NCBI GenBank assembly: GCA_019285755.1
Contig: CP079103.1
Location: 5,055,001-5,119,000, forward strand
Length of the DNA stretch: 64,000 bases
Source of the DNA: Chitinophaga sp. E66
GTDB lineage: Bacteria > Bacteroidota > Bacteroidia > Chitinophagales > Chitinophagaceae
Direction of reading: 5' to 3'
A program made the translations under genes and the position numbers. Positions 28,361-39,800 of this stretch are shown one piece after another. The notes under the pieces are model-generated. The model was not told the DNA's origin, searched no databases, and saw only the letters and a list, made by a program, of their open reading frames with translations. Each line of letters begins with the position of its first letter. Position 1 is the first letter of the stretch.

Positions 28361-29204
28361 TCAGAGGTAAAAGGCGATCATTTCCATAAATCCTTCCCCT
28401 TCTTCGTAGAACAGCTCATTACGGCCGTTCAGCTTGAATTCTATGTCCTGCAGCGAGTCTATGCCGGCTACATCGCCGTGCAATAACTCCACCAGGCGGA
28501 ATACCTGCTGGCGATCGTATTGGTAAGTTGCGCCCCGATAAACGCTTCTATCCGCGCCTTCAGTTCCTGCTGCATGGGCCGCGAGGCTTCCGGGATACGG
28601 TGGGCAGGCAGCATATAATCCATCAGCACCACGTTGGTCTTGTTGGGCGTACGGAATGTTTGCATGGTGTTGAGGAAAAGCTCGTCGGGAATATAATGGA
28701 TGACACCCTCGAAGATGACGAGGGCGGAAGTTCGGTGGAATACCCCGCATCCCGGAGCTTATCCAGCAGATGCAGGGTATCCGTTATATCCGCCTGAATA
28801 AAATGCAGGGCAGGTTCTCCCGGCAGCAGCCGGGCATACAGCGAGGATTTCACGGGCATATGCACCGCATCCACTTCAAAGATGCCACTGATGGCCGCAC
28901 GGTGATGTTCCAGCAGATACAGCGATATCGGGTCGAGGCCGGCGCCAAGAATACAGATCTGAACGGGCTTGCCGTCTTGCAGATGCGTCTCCAGCATGTG
29001 GCGGATAAATCGCTTGCGGTATTGCACCACGGTGGTAAAATGAGGCCAGACGCCCTGAATCCCGGAAGAAAGCTCCTGCACATCGCCGAAATCGAGCAGG
29101 TCATAGTATTGGCCGGCCAGGCCGGATTCGTATAATGACCGGGATTGCAGCAATACGAGCGCAGAAGTGGGCGCCACTTTCAGTTTGTGATCGAGCAGTT
29201 CCAT
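28361..29204 (-). CDS. Class I SAM methyltransferase, leucine carboxyl methyltransferase-like
   Basis: About 281 residues in three frames after single-base losses near 28735 and 28505. The SAM-binding region is VQICILGAGLDPISLYLLEH, followed by IFEVDAVHMPVKSSLY (acidic loop) and IQADITD. YRKRFIRHMLE just before the glycine loop and FEGVIHYIPDEL fit the PPM1/TcmP-like family that in bacteria makes polyketide or small-molecule O-methylations. The substrate is unknown. Start chosen at MELLDHKL; an upstream in-frame Met at 29315 is less likely because the extension (FENTCPPTDGPM) is not typical. Confidence 0.82.
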
Positions 29205-29359
29205 CGCGTGTCCTTTAAGGGTTATAAAACCGCCCCGGGCGGACGATAAAAATAACCCATAACGCTGCATCGGCCCGTCAGTTGGGGGACAGGTGTTTTC
29301 GAAGCCCCCAATCACTGCGTTTTTTTCATAACTTTAAGTATTAAAATCTCAGTATCGGA

Positions 29360-29674
29360 ATGAATAAGCGATTTAGAGCCAAAAACCGTTCGCTGCGATT
29401 CCAGAATCGCTCCGGGCGCATTAATACGACTTCAACACTCAGCCAATTCGAAGAGCGGAAAGACAGACAGTTCTTCATAAAAATTGGTAAAACTGCTGCC
29501 ATTAATGCAATTAACGAAAATAAAGCGTTGGGAATACCAGTGACGTTTCTTGACGGCGATACGGTGTTCGAAATGGGAAATGCGGGAAAGATAGCCATCC
29601 GTCAACTCACACCTTCACAACCCAGAAAATACTCCAAAGGCACCATACTGCATGTACCCAAACGCTCCCGTTAG
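29360..29674 (+). CDS. Putative antitoxin upstream of the zeta-like toxin
   Basis: 104 residues, frame intact, low GC. An Arg-rich start (MNKRFRAKNRSLRF) is followed by FFIKIGKTAAINAINENKAL and GIPVTFLDGDTVFEMGNAGK. The 'AI.E....GIPV...DG..V' pattern is one I know from small proteins encoded just before zeta-type kinases in many genomes; it is unrelated to the classic epsilon antitoxin. Only 4 nt separate its stop from the toxin start, so the two are co-transcribed. Function assigned by position. Confidence 0.6.
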   Translation: MNKRFRAKNRSLRFQNRSGRINTTSTLSQFEERKDRQFFIKIGKTAAINAINENKALGIPVTFLDGDTVFEMGNAGKIAIRQLTPSQPRKYSKGTILHVPKRSR

Positions 29675-29678
29675 CAGA

Positions 29679-30398
29679 ATGAGAATATTTGCCGGCCCTA
29701 ATGGGTCCGGCAAAAGCACCATTATTTCTGAAATACAGCAAAAAGTCAGAACAGGCATTTACATTAATGCCGACGAAATTGAGAAAAAGTGCAAACTGCA
29801 AAAGTTTCTCAACCTGGCAGAGTATGGATTACTTTCATCAGCTGAACATTTTAATCATTACCTCCAACAATCCACGCTGGTGGAAAAGGCTGTAACAGAA
29901 GGGTTCAATATTGACATAAAGCTATCCGATAACATATTGGTAACAGGGAAAGAAACAAATTCTTATGAAGCCTCCCTTATAGCTGCATACCTGAGAATCC
30001 TGTTGCTCGAAAACAACATGACGTTTTCCTTCGAAACCGTTATGTCCCACCCTTCAAAGCTAGACACTTTAAAGCATGCCAGGGATGCAGGCTTTAAAAG
30101 TTATTAATATTTCATTGCCACGGAAGACCCTGGTATTAACTGTGCAAGAGTGGCGGCCAGAGTAAAAAAGGGAGGTCACAGTGTAAGCCCGCAAAAAATC
30201 AATGAACGCTATTATCGGTCATTGGAGTTGCTACCCGAAATGGTCCCATACTGCCATCGCTGCTTTGTTTTTGATAACTCCGGAACCGAATTCCGGTTAA
30301 TCGCTGAAATTGAGAACGGCGAAACTATCCAAATCCATACTGATAATGTGATACCCGATTGGGTAAACCGATATCTGTTGACTCCGCTTGGATTATAA
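29679..30398 (+). pseudogene. Zeta-toxin-family P-loop kinase with an in-frame stop
   Basis: Zeta toxins phosphorylate UDP-N-acetylglucosamine or related targets and block cell-wall synthesis. Walker A is IFAGPNGSGKSTIISEI, followed by YINADEIEKKC, the family motif TFSFETVMSHPSKLDTLKHA and, after the stop, YFIATEDPGINCARVAARVKKGGHSV with SPQKINERYYRSLELL. The two halves are in the same reading frame, separated only by TAA at 30105-30107. The residue expected there in homologues is usually Leu (TTA), so a single substitution explains it. This differs from the indel errors seen elsewhere. Start at 29679 rather than 29652 because the P-loop follows directly. Confidence 0.82.
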
Positions 30399-30402
30399 TC
30401 TA

Positions 30403-30705
30403 TCAGGATTTGCGGCCGGTGTGGAAGTAAGTTTTGATGGATTTCACGTAATTCTCGAACGCAGCTGCGCCCTTCGGCGTAATGCGGCAGATGGTTTGGG
30501 GGTAGTTATCTTTGAACTGCTTGGTTACTTCGATATATTCCGCCTCTTTCAGCTTGTTGATCTGAACGCTGAGGTTGCCCGCGGTGGCATTGGTCACGTC
30601 TTTAAGGGCGATAAATTCCGCCTCCTGCTCACGCATCAGTACCGACATCACTGCCAGCCTCAATTGCGAATGTAAAACCGGGTCCAGCTCTTTAAACACG
30701 ATCAC
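30403..30705 (-). CDS. Winged-helix transcriptional regulator (MarR-like, HTH_34)
   Basis: About 100 residues. The fold is LDPVLHSQLRLAVMSVLM, then EAEFIALKDVTNATAGNLSVQINKLKEAEYI (helix-turn-helix with recognition helix NLSVQINKL) and the wing ICRITPKGAAAFENYV. I place the start at GTG 30705 (or 30699), because the -7 promoter element lies at 30720-30727 and an ATG start at 30744 would be upstream of it. It is the third gene on the strand after the TonB receptor and the small secreted protein, and a likely candidate to control them. Confidence 0.82.
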   Translation of the reverse strand: MIVFKELDPVLHSQLRLAVMSVLMREQEAEFIALKDVTNATAGNLSVQINKLKEAEYIEVTKQFKDNYPQTICRITPKGAAAFENYVKSIKTYFHTGRKS

Positions 30706-30719
30706 GATTGTTTGGGTTT

Positions 30720-30727
30720 CAAAAATA
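30720..30727 (-). promoter_or_regulatory. -7 promoter element (TATTTTTG) for the winged-helix regulator
   Basis: Perfect TAnnTTTG match on the complement, 15-21 nt before the GTG start candidates. It directly abuts the terminator hairpin of the preceding gene. Confidence 0.5.
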
Positions 30728-30728
30728 G

Positions 30729-30759
30729 TTACGGGCGGAAACACTGCTTCCGCCCGTAA
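30729..30759 (-). terminator. Hairpin after the small secreted protein gene
   Basis: Perfect 12-bp inverted repeat TTACGGGCGGAA / TTCCGCCCGTAA with a 7-base loop, 12 nt past the gene's stop. The following T-run (CTATTTTTG) is imperfect and doubles as the next promoter element. Confidence 0.7.
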
Positions 30760-30770
30760 AGTATAAAATT

Positions 30771-31409
30771 TTAAGGATTCGCTTTTAATAACTCCTTCGC
30801 ATATGCCTCACCCCAACGCGGCGCAATACCACTTTCCGGCTTGAAGCTGCTGAATTTCTGCAATGCCAGGTTCACCAGCTCCTTCCCCTTCGTTTTACTG
30901 CCGCCGAAGGCCTCCGGGGTATACATGAGGTTTTGTCCCTGCAACAGGTACACGCGCGGATTCTCGGGATTCTGCGCTTTCGCCTTTTCCAGCAACTCCG
31001 CGGACTCAGTGCCGTATTTCGCGCCCCTTGTCATAGGATCCACCGCGATGCGGGATACCGCGATGAGCGATAAAAGGCATGAAAGTTCTGAATCCTGCCC
31101 CTTTAACGCCACGGCTTTCTCCGCCAGCAGGGAGGCTTTATCTGCAATAGGATCCAGCTTCGATTTGTCCTGCGTCATGAACGCCTCGTTTACCAGGCAA
31201 TAGGCGGCATAGTAATATGGGAGCCATTGGGTCTGCTCCGCATTCGCGATACGCTCGAAAGTATTGGCGAGGTTTTGCAGCGACGCAGGGTTGAAGGTGC
31301 CGGCGCTGTCCAGCAGTGCCACCTGTTGCTTCATGGCGGCTTCGTAACGGTCCTGCGCATTGGCCGTAACAACGGCGAAAAGCAGTAAACAGGCAAGAAT
31401 GGATTTCAT
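30771..31409 (-). CDS. Secreted TPR-like hypothetical protein
   Basis: 212 residues, frame intact. Signal peptide MKSILACLLLFAVVTANAQ. The mature part is helical with repeats of the type SLQNLANTFERIANAEQTQW, LPYYYAAYCLVNEAF and AELLEKAKAQNPENPRVYLLQGQNLMYTPEAFGG, which look like degenerate tetratricopeptide repeats. Similar proteins occur next to TonB-dependent receptors in Bacteroidota. It starts 34 nt after the receptor stop, so the two probably form one operon. Function unknown. Confidence 0.75.
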   Translation of the reverse strand: MKSILACLLLFAVVTANAQDRYEAAMKQQVALLDSAGTFNPASLQNLANTFERIANAEQTQWLPYYYAAYCLVNEAFMTQDKSKLDPIADKASLLAEKAVALKGQDSELSCLLSLIAVSRIAVDPMTRGAKYGTESAELLEKAKAQNPENPRVYLLQGQNLMYTPEAFGGSKTKGKELVNLALQKFSSFKPESGIAPRWGEAYAKELLKANP

Positions 31410-31443
31410 ATTGTAAAGATTAGGTTTGATGATGAAAAGTTAA

Positions 31444-33591
31444 TTACTGACGGTCGATGACTTCCTGCCGGCGGTCTACCCCAAAGCTCATGAACATCCC
31501 CAGGTAAAAGAACCGTGGCGCCATAGGGCCCACCATACTGCGGCGCAATTTATCTGACGAATAACGCCAGCCATATTGCTGCTCGTTGCCGATCACGTTC
31601 GTCATCGTGAATACGAATACGGTAAACGCCTTGCCCACGGTAGTCAGGTAGTTGATGTTGACGCCAAGCGTATTGAGGTTGCGCGTGCGGTCTGTCATGA
31701 ACTCATTGGCCGGACGGTTCGGATTATAATAAGGCCGCCCTGTGGCGAAGGTATATGTTGCACCGAGGTTCAACATCCAGTCGGGGATGAAATGTTTGTA
31801 TACCAGCGTGGCCGTATGTTCCGCGGCAAAATCGGGTCGCACTTCGTAAGGATAGTTCAAATGGTCACGTTTGGTATCCAGCCAGGAATAGGAGATCCAG
31901 TAGTCGGCGTTCTTGATTAGTTTCTTATCGCGCCAGAATAGCTCGGCCCCTTTCGCGTAGCCTTTGCCGTTGTTATTGTAATACGGCACCGTCTTGATGA
32001 GGTCGTGGTATTGTTTATAAAAAAACTCCGTACGGAATACGCGGAACTGCGAAATATGCTGATAGCTGGCGATGTAATGCGTGGCGCGCATATACCCGAG
32101 GTTGTGCTCAAATCGGAGGTATTGCTGTTCCGGCTTTTGATAGAACTCTCCGAAAGCTACCGCTACCTGGCTCTTTGCATCGAGCTTGTAGGCGAGTGAA
32201 GCGCGTGGCGCCACATTGGGCGAACGCAGCAGTGAGGAATACTCGTAGCGTGCGCCCAGCCGGCCCACGAATCTTGGTGTGAAGTAAACGTCCGCTTCCG
32301 CGAAGGATGCGGTATAACTGTCTACGAAATCGGCCGGGAACTGGTTAAACTGCGACGCTTCCGTGCTGTATTGATACTCGCTGCCGAGGCGTAATACGGA
32401 GAACTTGCCCAGGCTCTTCGACAGCACGGCCCTGAATTGCGAGAGATCCTGCCGGGTACGGATGCGCGTGGGCTCGGGGAGCTTGCCCAGCGTATCCATG
32501 CTGATGCGGTCGCGGTTGGTGCTATACGATGTCCCTAATTGTATCTTCCAGCCTTTGCCCAGGCTTTCTCGCCAGGATACGTTTGTATAGAGGAACTGAT
32601 TCGTTAAACGGAACTCTTCTTCCGTGCCGGGATACTCCAGGCTCTCGTTCCGGAAACCGAAGCGCCCCAGCTGCCCATGACCAGGATTTTAAGCATCCCG
32701 TTCTTCGATGTTTTAATCCGGTAGTTGCCGGATGTATTCACATATTCAGGCGCTACGACAGGCTCCTGTTGCTGCTTCATGATCTTGAAATACGGCCATA
32801 GGTTCGTGTAATCCAGTTCAAGGCCATAACCCTGTTTCTTGTCTTTGGAAAGCCTTTCCGCCCCAGGGATGGCCCTACGGTACCCAGGCCTACGGAATAA
32901 GACGAACGTTCCGGGAGGTCGGTAGATTCCAGCACCAGCGCGGAGCTGAGTCCCTGACCGTATTGCGCGGAATAACCGCCGCTGCTGAAGGTAGTGCCTT
33001 TAAAAGGAATGGTGAGAACCGGCCGCGCGCTGCGAAATCAGGCATGCCGCTGGTAAAGGGGTTGCGGACGAGCATCCGTCGATGAAGGTTTGCGTTTCAT
33101 AACCCGTGCCCCCGCGCACGAAGAGCCCTTCCTTCTCCCCTACCTGTTGCGCTCCGGGCAGGGTTTTAAGGGCACTCACGATGTCGGCATTGGCGCCCGC
33201 GGTAGTGACGATATCAAGGGGCTTTAGGACGGTATTCTTTTTCTCATCGCTTGCTTCGAAGCTGCCCGCGGAAATAGTCACCATCTTCAGTTCATTCACC
33301 GTCTCTTTCAGTACAAGTAAAGGGGCGCGCCGGATGAGAGATCCGTCTTTACTTCTATAGACGCATATCCCGTCAGAGATGCCGTGACCAGGCGCTCGCC
33401 TTTCTCCGAAGTAGTAAAGGAAAAGGTTCCGTCTTTCGCAGTGGTGGCGCCGTCATAACTACCCACCAGCGTAATGTTCACACCGGCCAGGGGCTTCTTA
33501 CGGGCGTCCGTTACTTTGCCGGTAATAACCGACTGCGCCTGCAACATCAGGGGAATAACAGGCAGATAAGGGGTAATAGTGGTTTGTACAT
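31444..33591 (-). CDS. TonB-dependent receptor with carboxypeptidase-like N-domain
   Basis: Outer-membrane importer powered by TonB, about 715 residues. A signal peptide (MYKPLLPLICLL) leads into a CarboxypepD_reg-like domain (VITGKVTDARKKPLAGVNITLVG), a plug domain with TTAGANADIVSALKTLPGAQ and GLFVRGGTGYETQTFIDG, and a 22-strand-type barrel ending SFGVDRRQEVIDRQ. Unlike SusC proteins it has no SusD partner, so it may take siderophore, metal or small-peptide substrates. Multiple single-base losses break it, at least six between 32500 and 33560; the last 351 residues are intact. Its promoter contains a palindrome (33625-33639). Confidence 0.9.
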
Positions 33592-33611
33592 GTTAGGTTA
33601 GAATGACGAAA

Positions 33612-33643
33612 CAAAGCTAATTCAGTTTATTTTATAAACCAAA
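33612..33643 (-). promoter_or_regulatory. Full Bacteroidota promoter for the TonB receptor with an operator-like palindrome in the spacer
   Basis: On the complement TTTG (33643-33640) is followed by a 20-bp spacer and TAGCTTTG (33619-33612), an exact -33/-7 match. The spacer contains the perfect palindrome GTTTAT-TTT-ATAAAC at 33625-33639. The start codon lies 20 nt downstream of the -7 element. Confidence 0.7.
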
Positions 33644-33760
33644 CTATACAACAAATATAATTACATGTTAAAACATATATCCTTCGGATAATGTACCTCT
33701 ATCAAAATTACAGGCTGCTTTTCACATACTTAAATCAACTGACTTTCATCGCCTTACCAT

Positions 33761-33792
33761 AAAAAGGCGCGGCCAGGATACCCGGCCGCGCC
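33761..33792 (-). terminator. Terminator for the giant repeat-protein gene
   Basis: GGCGCGGCC / GGCCGCGCC stem with A5 on the plus strand (T5 on the complement), 21 nt past the stop at 33813. Confidence 0.92.
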
Positions 33793-33812
33793 CATCAAAC
33801 ATTCACATCAGG

Positions 33813-36800
33813 TTATCGTAGCAACTCGATCCAGCCCTTGTATTCCCGAATACCTTGCGGCGTTTTCAGCTGGAGGATGTAGTAATATGTTCCTTCGCTT
33901 AAACCATTACCGTCCCACTGATTCTGGTAATCTTTCGACTGGTACACCAGGTTTCCCCAGCGGTTGTATACCATTAACGAAGACCCGGGAAGCGCTGCAG
34001 ACCGGGGATCACGAACCGGTCGTTGCGGCCGTCGCCGTTCGGCGTGATGGTATTGGGGATGAAGATCTCGTCTCCCGTAATCGGCGTTTCCTCCGTGCGA
34101 TCGGTATTGTTCGCCAGGTTCGGATCACGCTCCTTACCCTGTGCCGACGCTTCATTTACCAGCGTACCGCCGTTATTGATGCGTACGGTGAACCGCAACG
34201 TCGCCGAAGCGCCGTTCGCCAGCGAAGGCACGTTCCAGGTAATACGTCCCTGAGATTCCGAAGCAGTACCCGCGCTCGCTTCCATGGCCTCCAGGTTGCC
34301 CACATTCGCGTTGAGCACATCCGTCAATGTAATACCGCTCGCGGCATCCGGGCCATTATTCCGTAACGTGATAAGGTAGGTGACCTTATTATGCACCTGG
34401 TATGGCGGCTGTGTGAGCAATTGCTTGCTCACCTGCAGATCGGCCGTCAATCCCCGCGAATGGAAGCCGTGGCCGTATCGGCGGTGGCCGGCCTAACGCC
34501 GGAACCTGGCATAAACACGATCGCCGTATTGGTGACAAGACCTGTATCCAGCAAAGGCGCTTCGTACTCGAGCGATTGTGTCACACCCGGTACGAGGTTA
34601 CCGATGATCCAGCTGATGCGTTTTTCATCCGCTATATAAGTGGCGCGGCCAACGGTGGGCGTTCCCAGCACAGGCGCTCCCAGCAATGCCGGCAGCTGAT
34701 CCGTCACCCAAACGGGGTTAAGCGGGAAGAGACCCGGATGGTTTACATCCAGCCGGTATCGTACCATATCACCCACCGCATGCGGGCCGGGTGTAATCAC
34801 GGTCTTAGTGATATTCAGTTTCACAGGCAGCGTGACGCCCGTCAGCAACTCCTGCGAGCGGTTGTTATCCAACACCGGATCGGTTACGCCTGCCGGCGGC
34901 TGCACCAGGCCACGTTCCTCGCTGTCCCTACCGCGGTTACATCAGCAGTGATCGAAATGATCACCTTCCCGTCTGCCGGGAAAGTCCCGATCACCGCCCG
35001 GACGATATCATTGGTAATCGTCACCTGTACATTGGCCGCTCCGTTCAGGAGGAAGAGCGTTGAAGCGGTGGTATTATCCATCCGCGGGGGCAGTGTATCC
35101 GTTACAACTGCGCCGTCTGCTCCCAACGGCCCCTGTTGGATACCAGCAGCGTCCAAACAACGCGTCCGCCTAACGCCACGTTCGAGCTGCCGGTTTTAGT
35201 TATGGACAGATCCGCCGTAGCGCTGATGGTTGTCTGCGTTTCATTGGACGGGAACGTTGTACCGTTTCCTATTGCATATCCCGTATTCACGATTGTACCC
35301 GCAAATCCGCTACCAACTGTCCCGCGGATCGTCAGCACCACTTCGCTGCCTGCGACCGCGGGAATATCCGTACCGAAAGCAACCACATTGCCCGATCCGC
35401 TTGCCGGCGTCACGGCAGCACCTCCTACGGCTGTCGCCGTCCAGGTGATATTCTGTAACAATGCCGGCACGGTATCCCGCACCTGGATGCCCGTAGCGTT
35501 GGAAGGTCCGCTGTTCCGGATGCGCAATACATAGGTGATTTCTTCACCCGGCGTTGCCGTTGCGGGCGCCGATTTGTCGAGGCTCAATGCGTATTGCGGT
35601 ACTACGACTGTCTGCACCTTATTTGAACCGATCGCAAGGCCGCCACGGGATATCTCGGCACTATTGATGATCGTGCCGGTAAAATCTGGCGGTATCGTTC
35701 CGCTTATATCCAGTATGACTGCATTGGCCGCCCCACCAGACAAGGACCCCGTTACAGCCACATTGTTCCCGCTGCCTGTAGCGCCGGTAGTAATGGCGCC
35801 GCTGCCTTGTATGGTTGCCGTCCAGGTGACATTGGTCAGTGTTCCCGGCACAGCGTCACTGAGTGTAAATGCGTCCAGATCAGATGCGCCTTCGTTCACC
35901 GCTACAACGCGGTAAGCGATACGGTTACCAGCTGCCGCCGTATCGGGCCCGGTCTTCCCGACAGACAGCCTTACATCCGTCACCACAACTGTCTTGACAC
36001 TGTCTTCGTCTTTCACGATACCGCTTTCCAATATTTGCGCCGTATTGAGGATCGTGCCGGTAAAGGAAGGCGAGGAGGTGCCTGTCACATCAATTCGTAC
36101 ACTGTTACCTGCCCCTGCCGGAATACTCACCGGTAAGAAAATCGTATTGGATGCAGAATCAGAGGACGCTCCCGCGCTCCGCGCCCCGCCACTATATGTG
36201 ACATGCCATTCCACATTGGAAAGCGTCTGCGGCACGAGGTCACTGATCGTCGCCAACGGCGCATCTGAAGGCCCGTTATTCACCGCCGTGATCACATAAT
36301 GCACCTGGTTACCCGCCAGTACGATTCCCGGCGCGGACTTAGTGATCTGCAGATCCGATGATGCCGTTATAAACGTACGCACAGAATCCACAGACAGCAC
36401 GCTATCCCCTGCATCACATATGCCGTATTCGTTCTGACGCCTGTTTCCGCAGGCGGTACGATACCAGATATGTTCACCTGGATACTATTCCCTCCGCCGG
36501 CAGGAATGCTGCCATTCACCATCACCGGTGAAGCTGTACCAGACGTTGTTCCCGTAAGAACTGCCCCGCCTGATGTCGTAGCACTCCATCGGATGTCAGT
36601 AAGCCCCTGCGCCAGGGTGTCCCTGATCTCCAATGGTCCGCTATCCGACGGACCGCCATTAGTCACCTGCAGTACATAATTTATCCTGCTGCCGGCCACC
36701 GCCGTATCCGCACCAGACTTCGCAATACGTACGTTCGCCACTGCCAGCACATCGGTATTTACCGTGTTGCTGTTGACAACAGCGCTATCCGGTATCGTAT

Positions 36801-39800
36801 ACGTAGCGGTATTCGTCAACCTGCCCGTGAAACCGGCCGGGATATTCCCGTAACCATCACGGTGATAACATTCCCCGCCCCAGCAGGCAGATCCGCTGTA
36901 AAGCTCACATTCCCCGCCCTGTCAGTGATATCACCGCCCTGGATAGTTGCAGTACCCGCAGCCGTGGCCGACCATACCGGCTGTTGCAACTGAGAGGGCA
37001 ACACATCCGCGATGGCAACGCCCGTGGCCGTTGAAGGACCGTTATTCACGATATTGATCTGATATTGCATCTGCGTTCCCGCCCCGCCGAAGCCGGACCG
37101 GTTTTCACGATATTGATATCAAATGCTTTCACTACCTGCGTTGTAACGGTATTCGACCGCCCGGTTGATGCGCCCATTACCGCATAAGCCGTATTCTGAA
37201 TAGCGCCTGCGTACGTAGAATCCGTCTTACCCGTTATCCTCACTACTACGCGATTCGCTGCACCTGCCGGCAGATCCGCCGTAAAGCGGATGATATTACC
37301 GGAGCCGTTCGCGATATTACCGCCAGCGATCGTTGCGCCGCCCACAGCTGTTGCCGTCCAACTTACATTAGTCAACGTAGCCGGGATCGTATCGGATACA
37401 ATGGTATTCGGCGCAGCGGATGGACCGTTATTGCTCACCGTAAATCCATATGAAATATTGTTGCCTGCAAACACGGTATCAGGCGCGGTCTTCGTCAACC
37501 GCAACGCTACCGCGCGTTGCAGCGCGGTCGTAACGCTATCCGTTACCGAGAGGTTCGCCGTAGCGGCAGTAGCGATGTTGATGATATTGGCCGTTGCCGC
37601 TTCGTCTACGGTTCCGGTAATCTGGATGACTACCCGGTTGGTATCTCCGGGCGGAAGCGTTCCCGTCACCGCTACATTGCCGGTATGCGCGATACCATTA
37701 TCCGGAATGGTCGCCGCGCCGGATGCCGTGGCCGTCCAACGTACGTTGGTAAGTCCTGCCGGCACAGGGTCTTCTATCAGGACGCCCGTAGCCGTAGAAG
37801 GACCGCTGTTAACGACGGTCACCGTATAGGCCACATTACCGCCTGCTACGGCCAGCGCGGGGCCGGTCTTGCGGATCGCGAGCCTGGGGGCATTGCTGAT
37901 GACGGTGGCGATCGTGTCGCTGATGACGCGCTGATTATTATTACCGGCCAGCGCGTGGTTGTAAATCGTTCCGCTGAAGGCGGGGTTCGTATTACCGGTG
38001 ATAGCCACGGCTACATAACCGCCAGCGGGAATGTTCGCTGTAAGGCGGACAAGGTTCCCCGTACCGGATGCGCCTGCCAGAATTACTGCGCCCCTGATAC
38101 CGGTAGCCGCCCACCGGACATCGCTTAATGCGGAAGGAATGCTATCCGCCACTATCACGGTATCTGCTGCAGAAGGACCTGCATTGCGCACCACGAGAAT
38201 ATACGCCAGCGGTTGCCCCGCATTAATGCTGTCTACCCCGGATTTCAACATTGACAACCCCTGTGCCCGTGTGACCGTCGTGCTCACTGTCGAATACAAC
38301 GGCCTGGGGTCTGTTACGCCGGCCGGTGGATCAACCCTCGCGGTATTCACGAGCGTGCCTGTATAATCCTGATCTACGCGTCCACGCACCTGGATGGTGA
38401 TCTTACCGGTGGTTACCGGGATGTCGCCGGTCAGTCTGATGAGGTTACCCGTTCCGCTGGCCGCCGAAACCGCAGCGCCGCCTTCTACTGTCGCGGTCCA
38501 TTGCACGTTGGTGATTTCCGCAGGAATGGAGTCGGTAATGGATGCTCCCGTTACATCCGCGGGGCCGTTATTCGTTACGGTGATCACATAGGTCATTACC
38601 TCGCCAGCCGCGATGGCTGTGGGGCCGGCCTTTACTACTGCCAGGTCTGCATCATTATTCACGCCCGTCACCGCGGTTGCGGAGCTGGTTTGGGCGCCGG
38701 AAGTTACCGTGGCGGTATTGCGCAATGTATCCGGCGCGTCGTTATCTACCACGCCGCTCACGTATACGAGTATCCTGCCCTGCGAACCGCCTGTTCCTTC
38801 GATGGTGGCATTGAGGGAAATATTATTGCCCGAACCCGATGCCGGGCTCACGGCATTAACGCCGCCGCCTCGCGCTTCAGCCCGCCAGGTGACACCGCTG
38901 ATGCCTGCCGGCACTACATCGGTAATAGTCACTCCATTTGCCTGCGAGAAGCCGGTATTCATCACGTTGATCGTGTAGAAGATGGAATCCTTCACATTCA
39001 CGGACGACGGGCCCGTTTTGGAAACGAGGACGCCCACGTCGTTATGAATCTCGGTCCGTATGGTGCTGATATTATTATCCGGTATCGTTTCGATGACGTC
39101 AGGCGGTGGCGTAACGGTTGCCGTATTGGTAAAGAAACCGTCCTGCGCCGCGGGATCGGTGATCCCTGCGATGCGTATGGTAACACTGTGCGGCGGTCCT
39201 GCCGGTATGTTGGCGCTCACGCGAACAGTATCGTCCGTTTGCGGTTGGATGGCGAAAGTTGCGCCTCCCGTAGTAACGGCCGTCACGGTGGCGTTGTGCA
39301 CTTCAGAGGGTATACCGTCTTTGATCAGGGCGCCTGTTACATCCGCCAGGCCACGATTGGTAACTACTAATGTGTAGATGACGGAATCACCGGAAATGGT
39401 TTTCGACGGGCCGCTCTTCACGATGACCAGGTCTGCTTCTTTCTGCAATGTAGTTACCACGGTGCTCACTGCCCCGCTAGGGTCAGATGTGCCGGGAGCA
39501 GGTATGGCATAAGCCGTATTTCTGATCGTCTGTACGTTTTCCGCGGGATCGATCGTACCGGTTACATGAATGATGATTTCACCGGAGTCTACCGGAATGT
39601 CGCCTGTTAAGAGGATGAGGTTGCCCGTTCCCGCGCTGCTGCTGACTGATGCTCCTCCTGCAACGGTGGCCGTCCAGCTGGTGTTGAGGATTTCAGCGGG
39701 AACGGTATCGCGGATGATGGCGCCCTGTGCCCGGGAAGGCCCGAAGTTCCGCACAACGATCCGGTAATCGATCCTGCTGCCGGCCGTTGCCAGCGTAGGC

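Noticed and set aside
30706..30744. ATG start at 30744 for the winged-helix regulator
   Set aside because: It lies upstream of the perfect -7 element (30720-30727), within the terminator hairpin of the previous gene, so a GTG start is preferred.
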